Shown here one piece after another: positions 23,189 through 33,345 of a DNA stretch of 64,000 nt (positions are counted from its first letter, which is position 1; every line of letters begins with the position of its first letter). Source of the stretch: Enchytraeus crypticus (Eukaryota; Annelida; Clitellata; Enchytraeida; Enchytraeidae); contig CAJHZI010000837.1 in assembly GCA_905160935.1 (NCBI GenBank), forward strand, positions 222,501-286,500, written 5' to 3'. Position numbers and translations under genes: made by a program. The notes below the pieces were generated by a model. It searched no databases. It was given only the letters and a program-made list of their open reading frames with translations, and was not told the DNA's origin.

Positions 23189-25998
23189 ACATAACATAAC
23201 GACACTAGGTCAGAAAGCACAACTGCTTGTTTGAGACCCACACAAAATAAATTAAAAACTTACCTACACATCTTGCATAGCATAACATATTAAACACATT
23301 TTACTTAATAACCAGTACTAATACAGGAAACCAGCACACCTGTACTGTTAACCTGTACACTAACAGGTACAAATACTACTCAACATGCTAACACTTGTCA
23401 AATTACAATATACCTAGGCCTACACATCCTCAAAACCACACATACCAAACATTACAGCAAGAGACAATAGCCATTTTATACAAAAAAGCTAAATAGACTA
23501 TATAAACTCTACTTAACTATCAAAACTTATACACTTTAATAGGACTGGGCAACCCCACAACTCAGCCTATTACTTTTCTATTAATACTTCACACCTTTCC
23601 CTACAACACTTTTTAAACTTATCATATCTATTCTTAAATTGATGGACAGATTCGGCCTCAACGACCTCCTCTGGCAGTCCGTTCCAAACACCAACAACTC
23701 TCTGACTGAAAATTGTGTATCTCAAGCCTACATCTGAATTTAATTAACTTATATTTGTGTCCTCTAGTTCTGTTATTATTTGCTACTTGAAACAAATTGT
23801 TATAATTTACTTTACTGAAACCATTAAGCATCTTATAAACTTCTATTAAATAGCCTCTAACCCTTCTCTCTTCTAAAGATAACAATCCAGTACTTTTTAA
23901 GCGATTTTCACAATTGACATTACTACAGTTCTTAATTAATCTTGTGGCTCTAGCTTGGACTTTCTCTAATTTCTCTATATTTTTCCTAAGATAGGGACAC
24001 CAAGCCTGAACACAATATTCAAGTTTGGGTCTAACCAATGCCTTATATAACTTTAATATAATGTCTTTTCTTCTACTTGTCATTTTTCTTTTTATTATAC
24101 CTATTTGCACTATTGGCAGCTTTATTACATTGCTCTCTAAATTGTAATGAATTGTCCACTATTACACCTAAGTCTCTTTCAGAAGTAGTATTTTTCAGTA
24201 TTTTATTATTTAAAATATATTCTGTATTTAAACTCTTTTTACCTATATGCATTATATTACACTTTTCGCTATTATATTCCATCTGCCATTTTTCACTATG
24301 TCGTTAATATATATCAGAAACAGCAGAGGACCTAAGACAGATCCTTGTGGAACACCACTTTTCACAGTTGTCCAACTAGAAAATTCGCCATCAACACATA
24401 CTCTTTGCCGTCTATCCCTTAACCAATTACCTATCCATCTAAGAATATTAGGCCTACCCTGTATACTGTGTGCCTCTAACTTTCTCAATAATCTAATATG
24501 GGGTACTTTATCAAATGCTTTTGCAAAATCTAAATATAACACATCTATACAATTACCTTTATCTAATTCACTTGCAATATTTTCTGAAAAGTCAATTAAA
24601 TTTGTTAAACAGGAACGTTCACTAATAAAACCATGCTGACTGTCATATATTAGGTTGTGTTTGTCTAAAACAGAAATAATTTTATCTTTAATTATACTTT
24701 CAAAAATTTCCCTATAATACTGATTACACTAATTGGTCTGTAATTCTCTGCCTTGTTCCTACTCCCTTTTTGTGTAAAGGGACTACATTTGCATTACTAA
24801 AGTCTTGAGGGACAGACCCTGTTTCAAAAGTAGCCCTGAAAAGCTGTACTAATAGTGGAGCCAACTCTTCCTTTAATTCTGCTAACAATTTTCCAAGAAT
24901 TTCATCAGGACCCGTGCTTTTACACGCATTTAAAGAACTTAATTTGTGCATCATGATATTATTATCTATCTCAATATGCTTTAATGCCATATCATCACTA
25001 AGATTGAATATTTTATTTGGTATAGGCATATTTAACATATCTTCCTCTACAAAAACAGATGTGAAATAATTATTTAAAAGATCAGCTATGTGTTGATTAT
25101 TTTCTATCATAATTCCATCTTTGCCTTTCAATGGGCCAACTCTTTTGTTCACCTTTTTGTTTGTATTTGAATAAGCAAAGAAACTTTTTGGATCAGTTTT
25201 AATATTATTAGCTAATTTTTCTTCAAAATTAACCTTGGCTCTCCTATTTTCAGTTATAGATTTATTTCTTATATTTTGATAGTTTCTGTACTAATTTTCA
25301 TCATTGTTACTGATTTTATATAAATTCTATGCTGCTTTTTTTGCTTTCCTCGTGCTTTTAACCTTTTTTGTTATCCATTTACATCTATGTTTACTTTTAG
25401 CTTTTAATTTAATGCAATCATTTCTAATCAACTTGAGATTCACACTAATGCAACTCCATAATTCATCCACATTTTTACAGTTAGTATCTTTAGAGAACAG
25501 AAATAAATTATTACTCCTTACATACATTCTAATTTCATCATAATTACCTTTATAATAATCATATTTCCTAACAGAAGTTTTGTTTTCCCAGTTATTTTTA
25601 ACATTAAATTTAATAGTTTGATGATCACTTGATCCAAAAGGCTCACCAATGTCAAAATCTTGAATAATATCATCGGAACAGAAAACGAGATCTAGGAAAT
25701 TTTTTCCCCTCGTAGGCTCATTGCAAAATTGTATTAAAAAATTGTTGTTAATACATTCTATAAATGGATGAGATGCATCAATAGAATTTTTATTTTTCCA
25801 ATCTAATTCAGGATTATTAAAATCACCCATAATTTATAACTTTAGAATCTGCTAATTTATCTATTAAGCTATACATATATTCATCATTAATCTTTGAGCT
25901 ATCAGGTGCTCGGTATACTACACCAACAGTGATATTATTGCCTTTACATTTTATTTTGCACCAAATACTTTCTTGGAATTTAGAACTGTATAAATTCT
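23041..25998 (-). mobile_element. CR1/L2-group LINE, 5'-truncated
   Basis: Minus-strand LINE whose 3' end carries ATGTTATGTT-type terminal repeats. The last about 85 bp are present twice (23041-23125 and 23184-23270), separated by an AT microsatellite. Coding pieces run from endonuclease (25830) to RT thumb (23658). Related to the copy nested at 58545-62030. Confidence 0.75.
23658..25990 (-). pseudogene. CR1/L2-group LINE ORF2
   Basis: Minus-strand frames give endonuclease C-terminus (MGDFNNPELDWKN, FGSSDHQTIKF), linker (KHRCKWITKKVKSTRKAKK), RT finger/palm (LYLDFAKAFDKVPH, SGVPQGSVLGPLLFLIYIND) and thumb (ALVRPKLEYCVQAWCPYLRK, LEKVQARATRLIKN). In the sister copy at 59.5 kb, NDI is followed by a stretch ending FADD; here NDI jumps directly to KNGRW, so the catalytic FADD motif has been deleted. 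Several frameshifts. Not functional. Confidence 0.75.
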
Positions 25999-26002
25999 GT
26001 AT

Positions 26003-26180
26003 TTAGTGTACAGGTTAATAGTACAGGTATGCTGGTTTCCTGTATTAGTACTGGTTATTAAGTAAAATGTGTTTAATATGTTATGCTATGCAAGATGTGT
26101 AGGTAAGTTTTTATTTTATTTTGTGTGGGTCTCAAACAAGCAGTTGTGCTTTCTGACCTAGTGTCGTTATGTTATGTTAT
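26003..26180 (+). mobile_element. 3' end of the same CR1/L2-group LINE in opposite orientation
   Basis: TTAGTGTACAGGTTAATAG... to GTCGTTATGTTATG is the inverse of 23041-23345 (without the microsatellite). It abuts the truncated 5' end of the minus-strand LINE head to head. Confidence 0.75.
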
Positions 26181-26403
26181 GTTATTATGTTTGATTTGTT
26201 AATAAGGCTGATGATGATGATGATGTTGATAATAATAAAAATAATAATAACAATAATAGTAATAATAGTTGAATTCTCTGCTCTGGGAGGTCCGTGCTGG
26301 CTGCGTTTGTTTACCTTTCGCGCACTTAACATTGCTTTTTCGCGATTTTTATTATTTATTGGCCAACCCCAGCCCTCGTCATTCTGCCAACAGAAGGATG
26401 GCA

Positions 26404-26512
26404 ACGAAACGGCAGAAAAAGCGAAAAACTCTTGGCGAGCGGATGAATTACTGAAGCTCATTCAGTAATTCATCCGCTCGCCAAGAGTTTTTCGCTTTTT
26501 CTGCCATTTCGT
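26404..26512. repeat. near-perfect 52-bp-arm hairpin
   Basis: Arms 26404-26455 and 26461-26512 are inverse complements with a single mismatch (26410/26506) around the 5-base centre GCTCA. It lies about 100 bp upstream of the RT element's first ORF. Confidence 0.9.
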
Positions 26513-26620
26513 CAAAATTTGGAGTTAGTTATGAGCTACAGGTGTGAATCTGTTTACAGGATTTCCCAAGGCTATAAATAGACTCGATATTCACGGTACT
26601 GTTTATAACTGCACGCTTGA

Positions 26621-28960
26621 ATGCCGCCTCGCAAGCATACATGGTCTCTGTCTCAGGATGCTAACAAGAGAAACGGTACTTGCAGTGTGTGCTTAGAAGT
26701 GTTTCAGTTGCACATTAGAGACGGGTCTGTTCACCTACATGGCCCCCGTGAAAACCGGTGCCTAGGGTCTCACAAGTCCCCAATTGAAGCACAGGGGACA
26801 TTCTCATCACAACGCTCCCTCTAGTGATGTAGGGATGAGGACCACCATCCACCCGTATTTCCATCAAACAGCATCCCCCCGATACGCCATCCTTCTGATG
26901 CAGCTACAGTATTTGCTCATCCCAACCTTACCAGTGGTACTATCAAGCATATTCCTAAATCTGTTCGAGCCACTTGCGCCACCTACTTCATAAATATACT
27001 TGATAGAATCTCTCAGTGCGTGGACGACTTAGAAGCATGGAAATCACTTCTTGCCATTGGCGAAGACATATTGCTATCACCTAAAAGAACAGGGAAAAGG
27101 CACAATATGGCGTCCTTGATTCGCAAAAGAGTGTCCGCAGTGGACGTTCCTGTTTCAGATGACGAAAGAGCGGAGTTTCGCAAATCTTCCAGGCCGCGTA
27201 CTCCTGAGGAATCCCTCCGATCCATAGTGACCTCAAAGATCGAAGACGGAAATTTAAGAGCAGCCGTGCGAATCCTGTGCTCAGAAGAGTCGCTGGCCCT
27301 GAATAGTGATGAAACATACAGAGAGCTGAGTCTGAAACATCCATCAGCGGACAGTACACCCCGAAGTCTTCTTAGCTCAGCGTCTCCCCAAGCGAATACG
27401 CTCCAAGTCACTGAAACGGAGGTAATAAAAGCCGTGAAAAGTTTCCCCGCCGGTACTTCTGGGGGCCCGGATGGTCTGAGGCCACAGCACATCCTGCAGC
27501 TGGTGACGTGCCCCATAATGGGCAGGGAGACTCTAACAGCCATTACCGATTTTGTAAATCTCCTTTTGCTGGGTAAATGTCACCAGGAAGTCAAGCCGTT
27601 TCTTTTTGGAGCCAACCTGATTGCTCTGAAGAAAAAGACAGGCGGGCTTAGACCGATTGCTGTGGGCTACTCTTGGCGCAGGATCGCTGCCAAATGTGCT
27701 AATTCCTTCGCCCTAGACAGGCTCTCAAACTCTCTTCAACCTATCCAGGTAGGCGTGGGTGTCAAAGGAGGTTGTGAAGCCGCCGTGCATGCCACCCGAC
27801 GATTCATTAGCAGCATGCCAGACGATTGGGTAGTGGCTAAACTGGACTTTTGCAACGCTTTCAACTCCCTGAAAAGGGTTCCCATGCTAGAAGCTGTAGA
27901 CTCTTCACTACCTGAGCTGGGGCCTTTCTGCCGTCTGTCCTATGAAGACCCAAGTGTTCTACGTTTCGGTCAACGGGTGATCATGTCTAGCGAGGGGGTA
28001 CAACAGGGTGACCCTTTGGGCCCTCTCCTGTTCAGTTTGACAATACACCCGTTGCTCCAGTCGCTATCTTCTTCTCTGAAAATAGGTTACTTAGACGACA
28101 TAACTGTGGGCGGGGTTGAGTCTACCGTGGCGGATGATATCTCAAGGCTGATGGTTGCGGGAAAGGCTTTGGGGCTAAGCCTGAATATAAATAAATGTGA
28201 GCTCATTACCACTCGATCCGACAGTAACTTTCCGGCCATCAATACATTCATTCGTGTAAAGCCTGTCGAAGCCAGTCTACTTGGAGCTCCATTGCAGACG
28301 GGTCAAGCTATGGATTTGGCTCTCAATACTCAGTGCTCTAAACTAGAGAGAGCCGCGAGCCGGTTGAAGCTCATCTCCGCACACGACGCTCTAACGATAT
28401 TGCGGAGCTGTGTAGGTTCTTCAAAACTCATATACATATTGCGTGCCTCTCCATGTGCGGGTCATCCAGCATTGCAGAATTATGATTCCATCATGCGAAA
28501 GTCGCTCAGTAGCATCGTTAATATTAATGTTAACGAAGCTCAATGGATTCAGGCTAGCCTGCCAATATGCTACGGAGGATTGGGTATACGCTCTGTCTCG
28601 TCGCTGGCACCTTCTGCCTTTTTGGCTTCAGCCGCGGGGACTGGCGTTCTACAGGATTCAATCCTTTCCGGATTCTTTCAAATTCCCGACTTGGAGATAT
28701 CCAGGATTCAGGGCATTTGGACTGCTCTGTCCACATCCGAACCTCCAATCGGTATGATGGCTAATAGCATGAAGGCTTGGGACTCAAAGGTCACTACTGC
28801 TTTGCACACGGAACTCCTTGCGAAGCCGCTTTTGCCACAAGAAAAGGCGCGGCTGCTCGCAGTGTCGGCCCCCCATAGTGGAGACTGGATCAAGGCTTTA
28901 CCAATCTCATCATGCGGCCTCCGTCTGGACGACGAAGCAGTCAGAGTCGCGGCCGGTCTT
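26621..28960 (+). pseudogene. reverse transcriptase of a non-LTR-type element, 5' part (split by Polinton)
   Basis: One frame runs from the Met at 26621, with two adjacent in-frame stops (TAG TGA, 26822-26827), then stays open for 711 codons to the Polinton. The N-terminus has a zinc-finger-like CSVCLEVFQLHIRDGSVHLH cluster. RT motifs: VGVKGGCEAAVHATRRF, motif A AKLDFCNAFNSLKR, motif B GVQQGDPLGPLLF, motif C IGYLDDITVGG and LNINKCELI. The frame continues exactly across the Polinton after removal of one GGTCTT copy (see 42487-42951). It would copy its RNA at a cleaved target. Family common in invertebrates; I place it with RLE-type non-LTR elements by inference. Confidence 0.75.
28955..28960. 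repeat. Polinton target-site duplication, left (GGTCTT)
   Basis: GGTCTT immediately precedes the left TIR and recurs at 42487-42492 immediately after the right TIR; six bases is the duplication size known for Polintons. Confidence 0.92.
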
Positions 28961-29598
28961 AGTAGAAGGATATTGGGAGTCCTTCCCCACATTTGACCTT
29001 GAGCCCCTAAGTGCATTAGTGAATCAAGCGCTGACCTAGTTAATCCGCCCACGTACACATGGTTGCCCGTACTAATTAGCCCGCAGTATTAATGGATGTA
29101 TGCGTCACTTGTACCCTTAAGTGGATGTTACTAGTTAGCCCGAGTTCAGCGATTGTCCTCGCTTAAGTACATCATGTGAAAACCAGATGTTACTAATTAA
29201 CCCGATGCGAACACTTAAGTGGGATGTTACTAATTAGCCCGAATATCAGTAAATGTAAGTAGGTCAAACCAATTTTTGACAAACTAAATGATTCGTTGTT
29301 ATAATGAGGAGCACGGGGTTTCACACCAGATGATTCACTGTATTATAAATAATTTATATTTCATTCTGACTAATTAGGTCAAAGTTGCAGAAAAACTGAA
29401 TAAAATGCGGGTTAATTCGCTTCAATCATTCATTCGCACAAAAGTTTTCAACTTAATCGTCATGGCTTCTATTCAAGTAAGTTATTAATTTATAACTTTT
29501 GCCTTTATTATTTTATTGTAATGATTTTACGAGTTGCAGAACTTGTATAAATAACTTTGATGTACCTAATAGTATTTTATCTTTGTAATAATATTTTT
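28961..29598. repeat. Polinton left terminal inverted repeat
   Basis: The outer about 385 bp matches the right TIR with 8 differences counted by eye; the inner 250 bp is clearly more diverged (roughly 80-85%). It holds four copies of a word like GATGTTACTAATTAGCCCGA (29069, 29123, 29186, 29223) and, near the inner edge, a start codon with a 5' splice site (29462-29476). Confidence 0.88.
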
Positions 29599-30117
29599 GC
29601 TGTGTTTCAGAAACTCGAGTTGGGTAACAATCGCTTTGTTATAGTAACAACCAATAATGAGAAAAAGTATGTGCACATCAGAGAACACGATGCTATTCAA
29701 GGCTTCCCCACTAGCGTTGGAGTAGCCCTAGCTCCTTCGCGTTTCGCCATCCTATCGATGATATCGGACGAAGTTAGTGAAAAGCTGGAGGCTCTAAAGA
29801 AACCACAAGAGTTCGAGTACAAGGTTCACATCGGTGGAGGAATCTACTGCGTCGTCAGCTCGGGGTGCTACGCAGTTAATCTACGCAGATACTTCGAGCC
29901 TGAGGACAAAATGCATCCTGTACCTACCAAGAAGGGAATATCGCTTCGACCGACCGAATGGAGACGTCTAATGGAGCATCTCAAGACCATCAGAGCACAA
30001 TATGCCGAATTGGCCAATGCCAAACCGTGCGGATTTAATAGTTCGCGCAATAATCAAATGGCAGCTTTTTCATGTATCGAATGCTACCCTTTCGGAGCAA
30101 TCAGTGTTTATTCCTAG
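29462..30117 (+). CDS. Polinton PC4-like protein with two PC4-type repeats, two exons
   Basis: Exon 1 (29462-29476) encodes MASIQ and ends at CAA|GTAAGT; the intron ends TGTGTTTCAG at 29610; exon 2 (29611-30117) continues in phase for 168 codons. The protein holds two tandem segments resembling the transcriptional coactivator PC4/p15 ssDNA-binding fold: KYVHIREHDAIQGFPTSVGV and YAVNLRRYFEPEDK with PVPTKKGISLRPTEW. PC4 proteins bind single-stranded DNA and bridge activators and pol II. The C-terminus has a CIECYPF cysteine pair. It faces the protease gene tail to tail. Role here, in DNA replication or late transcription, is inference. Confidence 0.7.
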
Positions 30118-30149
30118 ACTTCTTTAATTTAACATTTTAAATATTATTG

Positions 30150-30155
30150 AATAAA
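30150..30155 (+). terminator. poly(A) signal of the PC4-like gene
   Basis: AATAAA 33 bases after the stop codon, in the short gap between the converging PC4-like and protease genes. Confidence 0.5.
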
Positions 30156-30187
30156 AGAACAACAAATATGATTCTGTGTTTCGTTTA

Positions 30188-30631
30188 TTATAGATTCTCG
30201 CAAACAAATTTATGTACGATAGTGTCGTTTAACATAGTGTCATTCGAAAAGCAATTTACAATAGAGTTCAAACTATAATCGAGTTTTTTAAACAAACAAT
30301 AAAATACACAGTAATGTCCGCAGAATCTGCTGAGCACATTCTGCAATTGTTCTTTGTTGAACGTATAATTGTTACAATTCAATTCCAAAAAATTACGAAA
30401 AATTGGACGAGGCGGCTCTCCAAATGAATCAAAATATTCTCCAGTTCCACCACTATTAAGACACATAGCTATCCAGTGCTCGCCGGCTCTGCTATGCGGA
30501 TCGGTGTTGCAAACTAGCAGCAAGGGTCTTCTCGCAGGTATGCGTCGAGGTAGTCTATCGGCAGCAAATATTCCCATCAATAGTCCCCGACATCTTCTCA
30601 ATAGATGACGTAGAATATCTTTAGTGTTCAT
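30188..30631 (-). CDS. adenain-like cysteine protease (Polinton PRO)
   Basis: 147-residue protease that in adenovirus-like particles cleaves capsid precursors. Catalytic residues are visible: His in GEHWIAMCLN, acidic residue in EYFDSFGEPP, Gln region in EQLQNVLSRF, and Cys in the CGHYCVFYC motif. The layout His - Asp - Gln - Cys and the length fit the Polinton protease. It starts four bases after the major-capsid stop, as in other Polintons. No frameshift in this gene. Confidence 0.88.
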   Translation of the reverse strand: MNTKDILRHLLRRCRGLLMGIFAADRLPRRIPARRPLLLVCNTDPHSRAGEHWIAMCLNSGGTGEYFDSFGEPPRPIFRNFLELNCNNYTFNKEQLQNVLSRFCGHYCVFYCLFKKLDYSLNSIVNCFSNDTMLNDTIVHKFVCENL

Positions 30632-30635
30632 GTTT

Positions 30636-31959
30636 TCAGTTGCTGTAGTCGAATATCACGTTGCGTGATCTATCAATCTCGAGCACGTTTTCAAATTCAG
30701 CGTATACAATCACGTTGATGGTGTTTGGTAGCGCAGCGCTAAATTTCATGTCGACTCTCACATTCCCCTCTTTGATGAGATTAAAGTGATCGTCTTCACC
30801 TAGATCAGGTGTTAGATCGTAAGCGTAGAGAGTGTAGCCCTTATCGTAGTCTTCCCTGTGAATCTGATTGCCTTCGTTGCTAAACTGTTTTCCAGTGGCA
30901 GTAAACAGAGTCATGTAGGCATTTATATACTGATTATTAGCAAAGTTCGGCTCCAGCGGTGTGATGCTCTGCTGCTGTCCATCCAGATACACTTTTAGTT
31001 GCGACAGGTTGTAATGTTTAAAGTTAAACGGATTCTTTCCGTAGTTTCCGTTGTAGGCATCGTTGTCTACGCAGCCGATGACGAGACGAGTGGGAAGTTG
31101 TCCTGAGAACAGATTTTCTTGGCTACAGTCTAAATTTCCAGTAGGCACCGTAAAGGTTTTGCAGACTACGCGTCGCAGCGGATATTTTGCATTTCCATGC
31201 TCAAGGGCTTTGGCGTGAGCGACAAAGACCGAGGGACTCAGCTTGACTTTTCTAGCGTAGATTTTGCAATCTTGAATTCGTATCTTGTAGTTTTCGTCTG
31301 GAGTACCAGACATCAGACAGAAGTTGTTCTTGTTGTGTAAAAAAAAGTCTTATGCGAATGGTTACATCATTAGGAATATATTTCTGCTGATAAAACAGAT
31401 CTGCGTGAATGCGACCGAGCAAATCGACAGATTTTCCTTCGCTTATGTATGCATATCTCTTTTTAAGTCCAGAATTGGTTGCACCTTCCAGCGGGTTAGC
31501 ATCGTCCATTTTACCCGCATCATCCTTTGTGAAGAGTGCAGCGCTAAGTTGAGTAGATTTAGATTCATCTCCATAGCTTAACAGCGTTTCGAGATATGCA
31601 CGATATGCACAAGTATTATTGGTTGAGGTAATTAGCACGTCGTTTAATTTTATATCCACTTCAGCAAACAGGGAATGTAGAAGCAGATTGACTGGTCCTA
31701 CTTGACTGGTGTTGATGATCGCAGCATCATTACCTCTGCGCACATCCAACTTGACGTACAGCTGAGTGTTTGCCAAGTCGATGTAGTCTTGTCCGCTGCC
31801 GCTAATGACAAAGTCTATAGGAGTTCCTTCTCTGATGCTGCTCATAGGATTATATTCGACATAACTTCCACTCTCTATGCTGGTTTGTGTAGGAGGAACG
31901 GAGAATATATCAAGTTCCGACTTGACACATTCGCAGCTTTGCGGATGTACGAACGCCAT
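30636..31959 (-). pseudogene. major capsid protein (double jelly-roll), one frameshift
   Basis: Two overlapping minus-strand frames (31959-31252 and 31313-30636) make one protein of about 440 residues, the normal size for the Polinton/adintovirus hexon-like capsid protein. The first frame has VKSELDIFSVPPTQTSIESG and GQDYIDLANTQLYVKLDV; the second KVKLSPSVFVAHAKALEHGN, LPTRLVIGCVDNDAYNGNYG and a C-terminal NVRVDMKF...YAEFEN. The frame changes near a run of eight A/T bases (about 31338-31346), so a single indel or a sequencing error is the only break seen. Confidence 0.85.
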
Positions 31960-32351
31960 TATGTAAATATGTCGTTGTGTTTCTTTTTAGCAATTCGCCT
32001 TTTCTTGATCCGTCTTCTTCCGCTTCCAGACTGATTAATGAAATTTTCAGATGTTACGAAGCGTTTTATACCATCAGGCACTCGTCTTTTGCTCGATTCT
32101 TTTAGCGACTCGCCGCTCGCTACGTCGTTTGCAATCTCAAGACCTGTCTTGAGTGCATGTCTACCAAATGCTGCCAGACCTCGTTTAATCAGTGGAAATG
32201 CCGATCTAAACAATCCACTCAGCATACTACCCAAACCATGTCCTCTCTGTCCGCTAGCACCAACAAACACTGGCCTTCCATTCCCGCTCTGATTCAAATA
32301 GTACGATTCGTACATATCCCTCGAAGCATCGCAACAAAACTTCTTCCTCAT
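31959..32351 (-). CDS. Polinton small basic virion-core/minor capsid protein
   Basis: 130 residues with a Gly-rich, hydrophobic centre (GASGQRGHGLGSMLSGLFRS, FPLIKRGLAAFGRHALKTG) and a strongly basic tail (GSGRRRIKKRRIAKKKH). I recognise this pattern from Polinton/adintovirus genomes, where it lies between penton-like and hexon-like genes and is compared with adenoviral core/membrane-lytic peptides. Open throughout; the ATG of the major capsid gene overlaps its stop region (31959). Confidence 0.65.
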   Translation of the reverse strand: MRKKFCCDASRDMYESYYLNQSGNGRPVFVGASGQRGHGLGSMLSGLFRSAFPLIKRGLAAFGRHALKTGLEIANDVASGESLKESSKRRVPDGIKRFVTSENFINQSGSGRRRIKKRRIAKKKHNDIFT

Positions 32352-32369
32352 ATTAGTAGATATGATGAA

Positions 32370-33128
32370 TTAGCACGTCTTCTTTTGTAAAGGTGCATAT
32401 CGCGGCTTAACAAAATCTCTATGTATCGAAGATCCGTATGTACCATCTGCGTCTATAGTACGCAGTAGCGGCGCCATCGTATCACCTACTGGGACGTTCT
32501 CCTATACGTCGCAGTAGACGTATAGTGTGTGACGACCAGCATTTACGTCACATATTCTGTCAGAGCGAAATTCTGTAGAATCATTGCTCAAGTTTGTTAG
32601 CGGCATATTATGTCTATCGAAACCCAAGATATCACATAGTTCACCGCCGATGGACACTGTCGTATGTGGCGTGACTCTAAGATATGACTTGTAGTTATTT
32701 GGGTTATACAGAAATTTAGGGAATCCTTCTCTCCGGATCCGTTTGCGTATCTTCCCAGGCGACAAGTTGGCAAAGGAGGAGTTGAAATAAGTGTCTATTT
32801 TCGAGTTTATTTCGTTAATGAGAGCGCTCATATCAGCATAGTATCCCACATCTATAGGAATATCTATAATCAATATTTTTTGAGCACCCTCGACTTCTTC
32901 CTCACGGTTTCTTTCGGGCGAATCGCCGCTAGTGAACAGAAAGCTAATTCGCTGAAATTTTCCAACGTTAAACCACGTCTTTGGCAATATTATTTCCGAC
33001 AATCCAACTTCCCACTCTCCCTGCAGACTTATTTCATTGTGTAGCTTTGTAGTATGCTTCGTAAGGGTATTATCTGGATAATACCTCATCGAGCTATTGC
33101 TCGGCAACGTTACGTAAAAATGAGACAT
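32370..33128 (-). pseudogene. minor capsid (penton-like, single jelly-roll) protein, frameshifted near C-terminus
   Basis: The start MSHFYVTLPSNSSMRYYPDN (33128) is typical of Polinton minor capsid proteins; FTSGDSPERNREEE, SIGGELCDILGF and HTLYVYCDV follow. At 32502 the frame stops, but the neighbouring frame continues with ENVPVGDTMAPLLRTI and KPRYAPLQKK, the usual C-terminal motif of the family, then ends early at 32370. So one small frameshift plus a truncated tail. Upstream residues in the open frame before MSHFY overlap the membrane-protein gene and are not part of it. Confidence 0.75.
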
Positions 33129-33345
33129 CGCGCTTCTTTCCAACTTTCGGAGCGGGTAGCAAATATCCCAAAGACGCGCCCAAGAGGGATGACCACAGAG
33201 CTTGATTACCAATTCCCAACGATAAGTTTGCGAGCGAAACACAAATTATGATGTACAATATGCCGATCTGTGCAAAAAATATAACTGCGCGACTTGGAAC
33301 TTCTTGTCGGCACAAAGTCCATCTGCTGCTACCAGTATCGCTCAT
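33094..33345 (-). CDS. two-segment membrane protein of the Polinton
   Basis: 83 residues with two hydrophobic stretches: AVIFFAQIGILYIIICVSL and an ALWSSLLGASLGYLLPAP segment, followed by a basic end (KVGKKRD). I recall similar small membrane proteins directly upstream of penton-like genes in other Polintons. It overlaps the minor-capsid start (33128) by 35 bases in a different frame. Function unknown; a virion or host-membrane role is a guess. Confidence 0.6.
   Translation of the reverse strand: MSDTGSSRWTLCRQEVPSRAVIFFAQIGILYIIICVSLANLSLGIGNQALWSSLLGASLGYLLPAPKVGKKRDVSFLRNVAEQ

Noticed and set aside
24077-24639. Plus-strand frames opposite the minus LINE
   Set aside because: Shadows of RT frames with strong motifs on the other strand.
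27013-27543. Long minus-strand frame of 176 codons
   Set aside because: Antisense shadow of the RT gene, which shows clear RT motifs on the plus strand.
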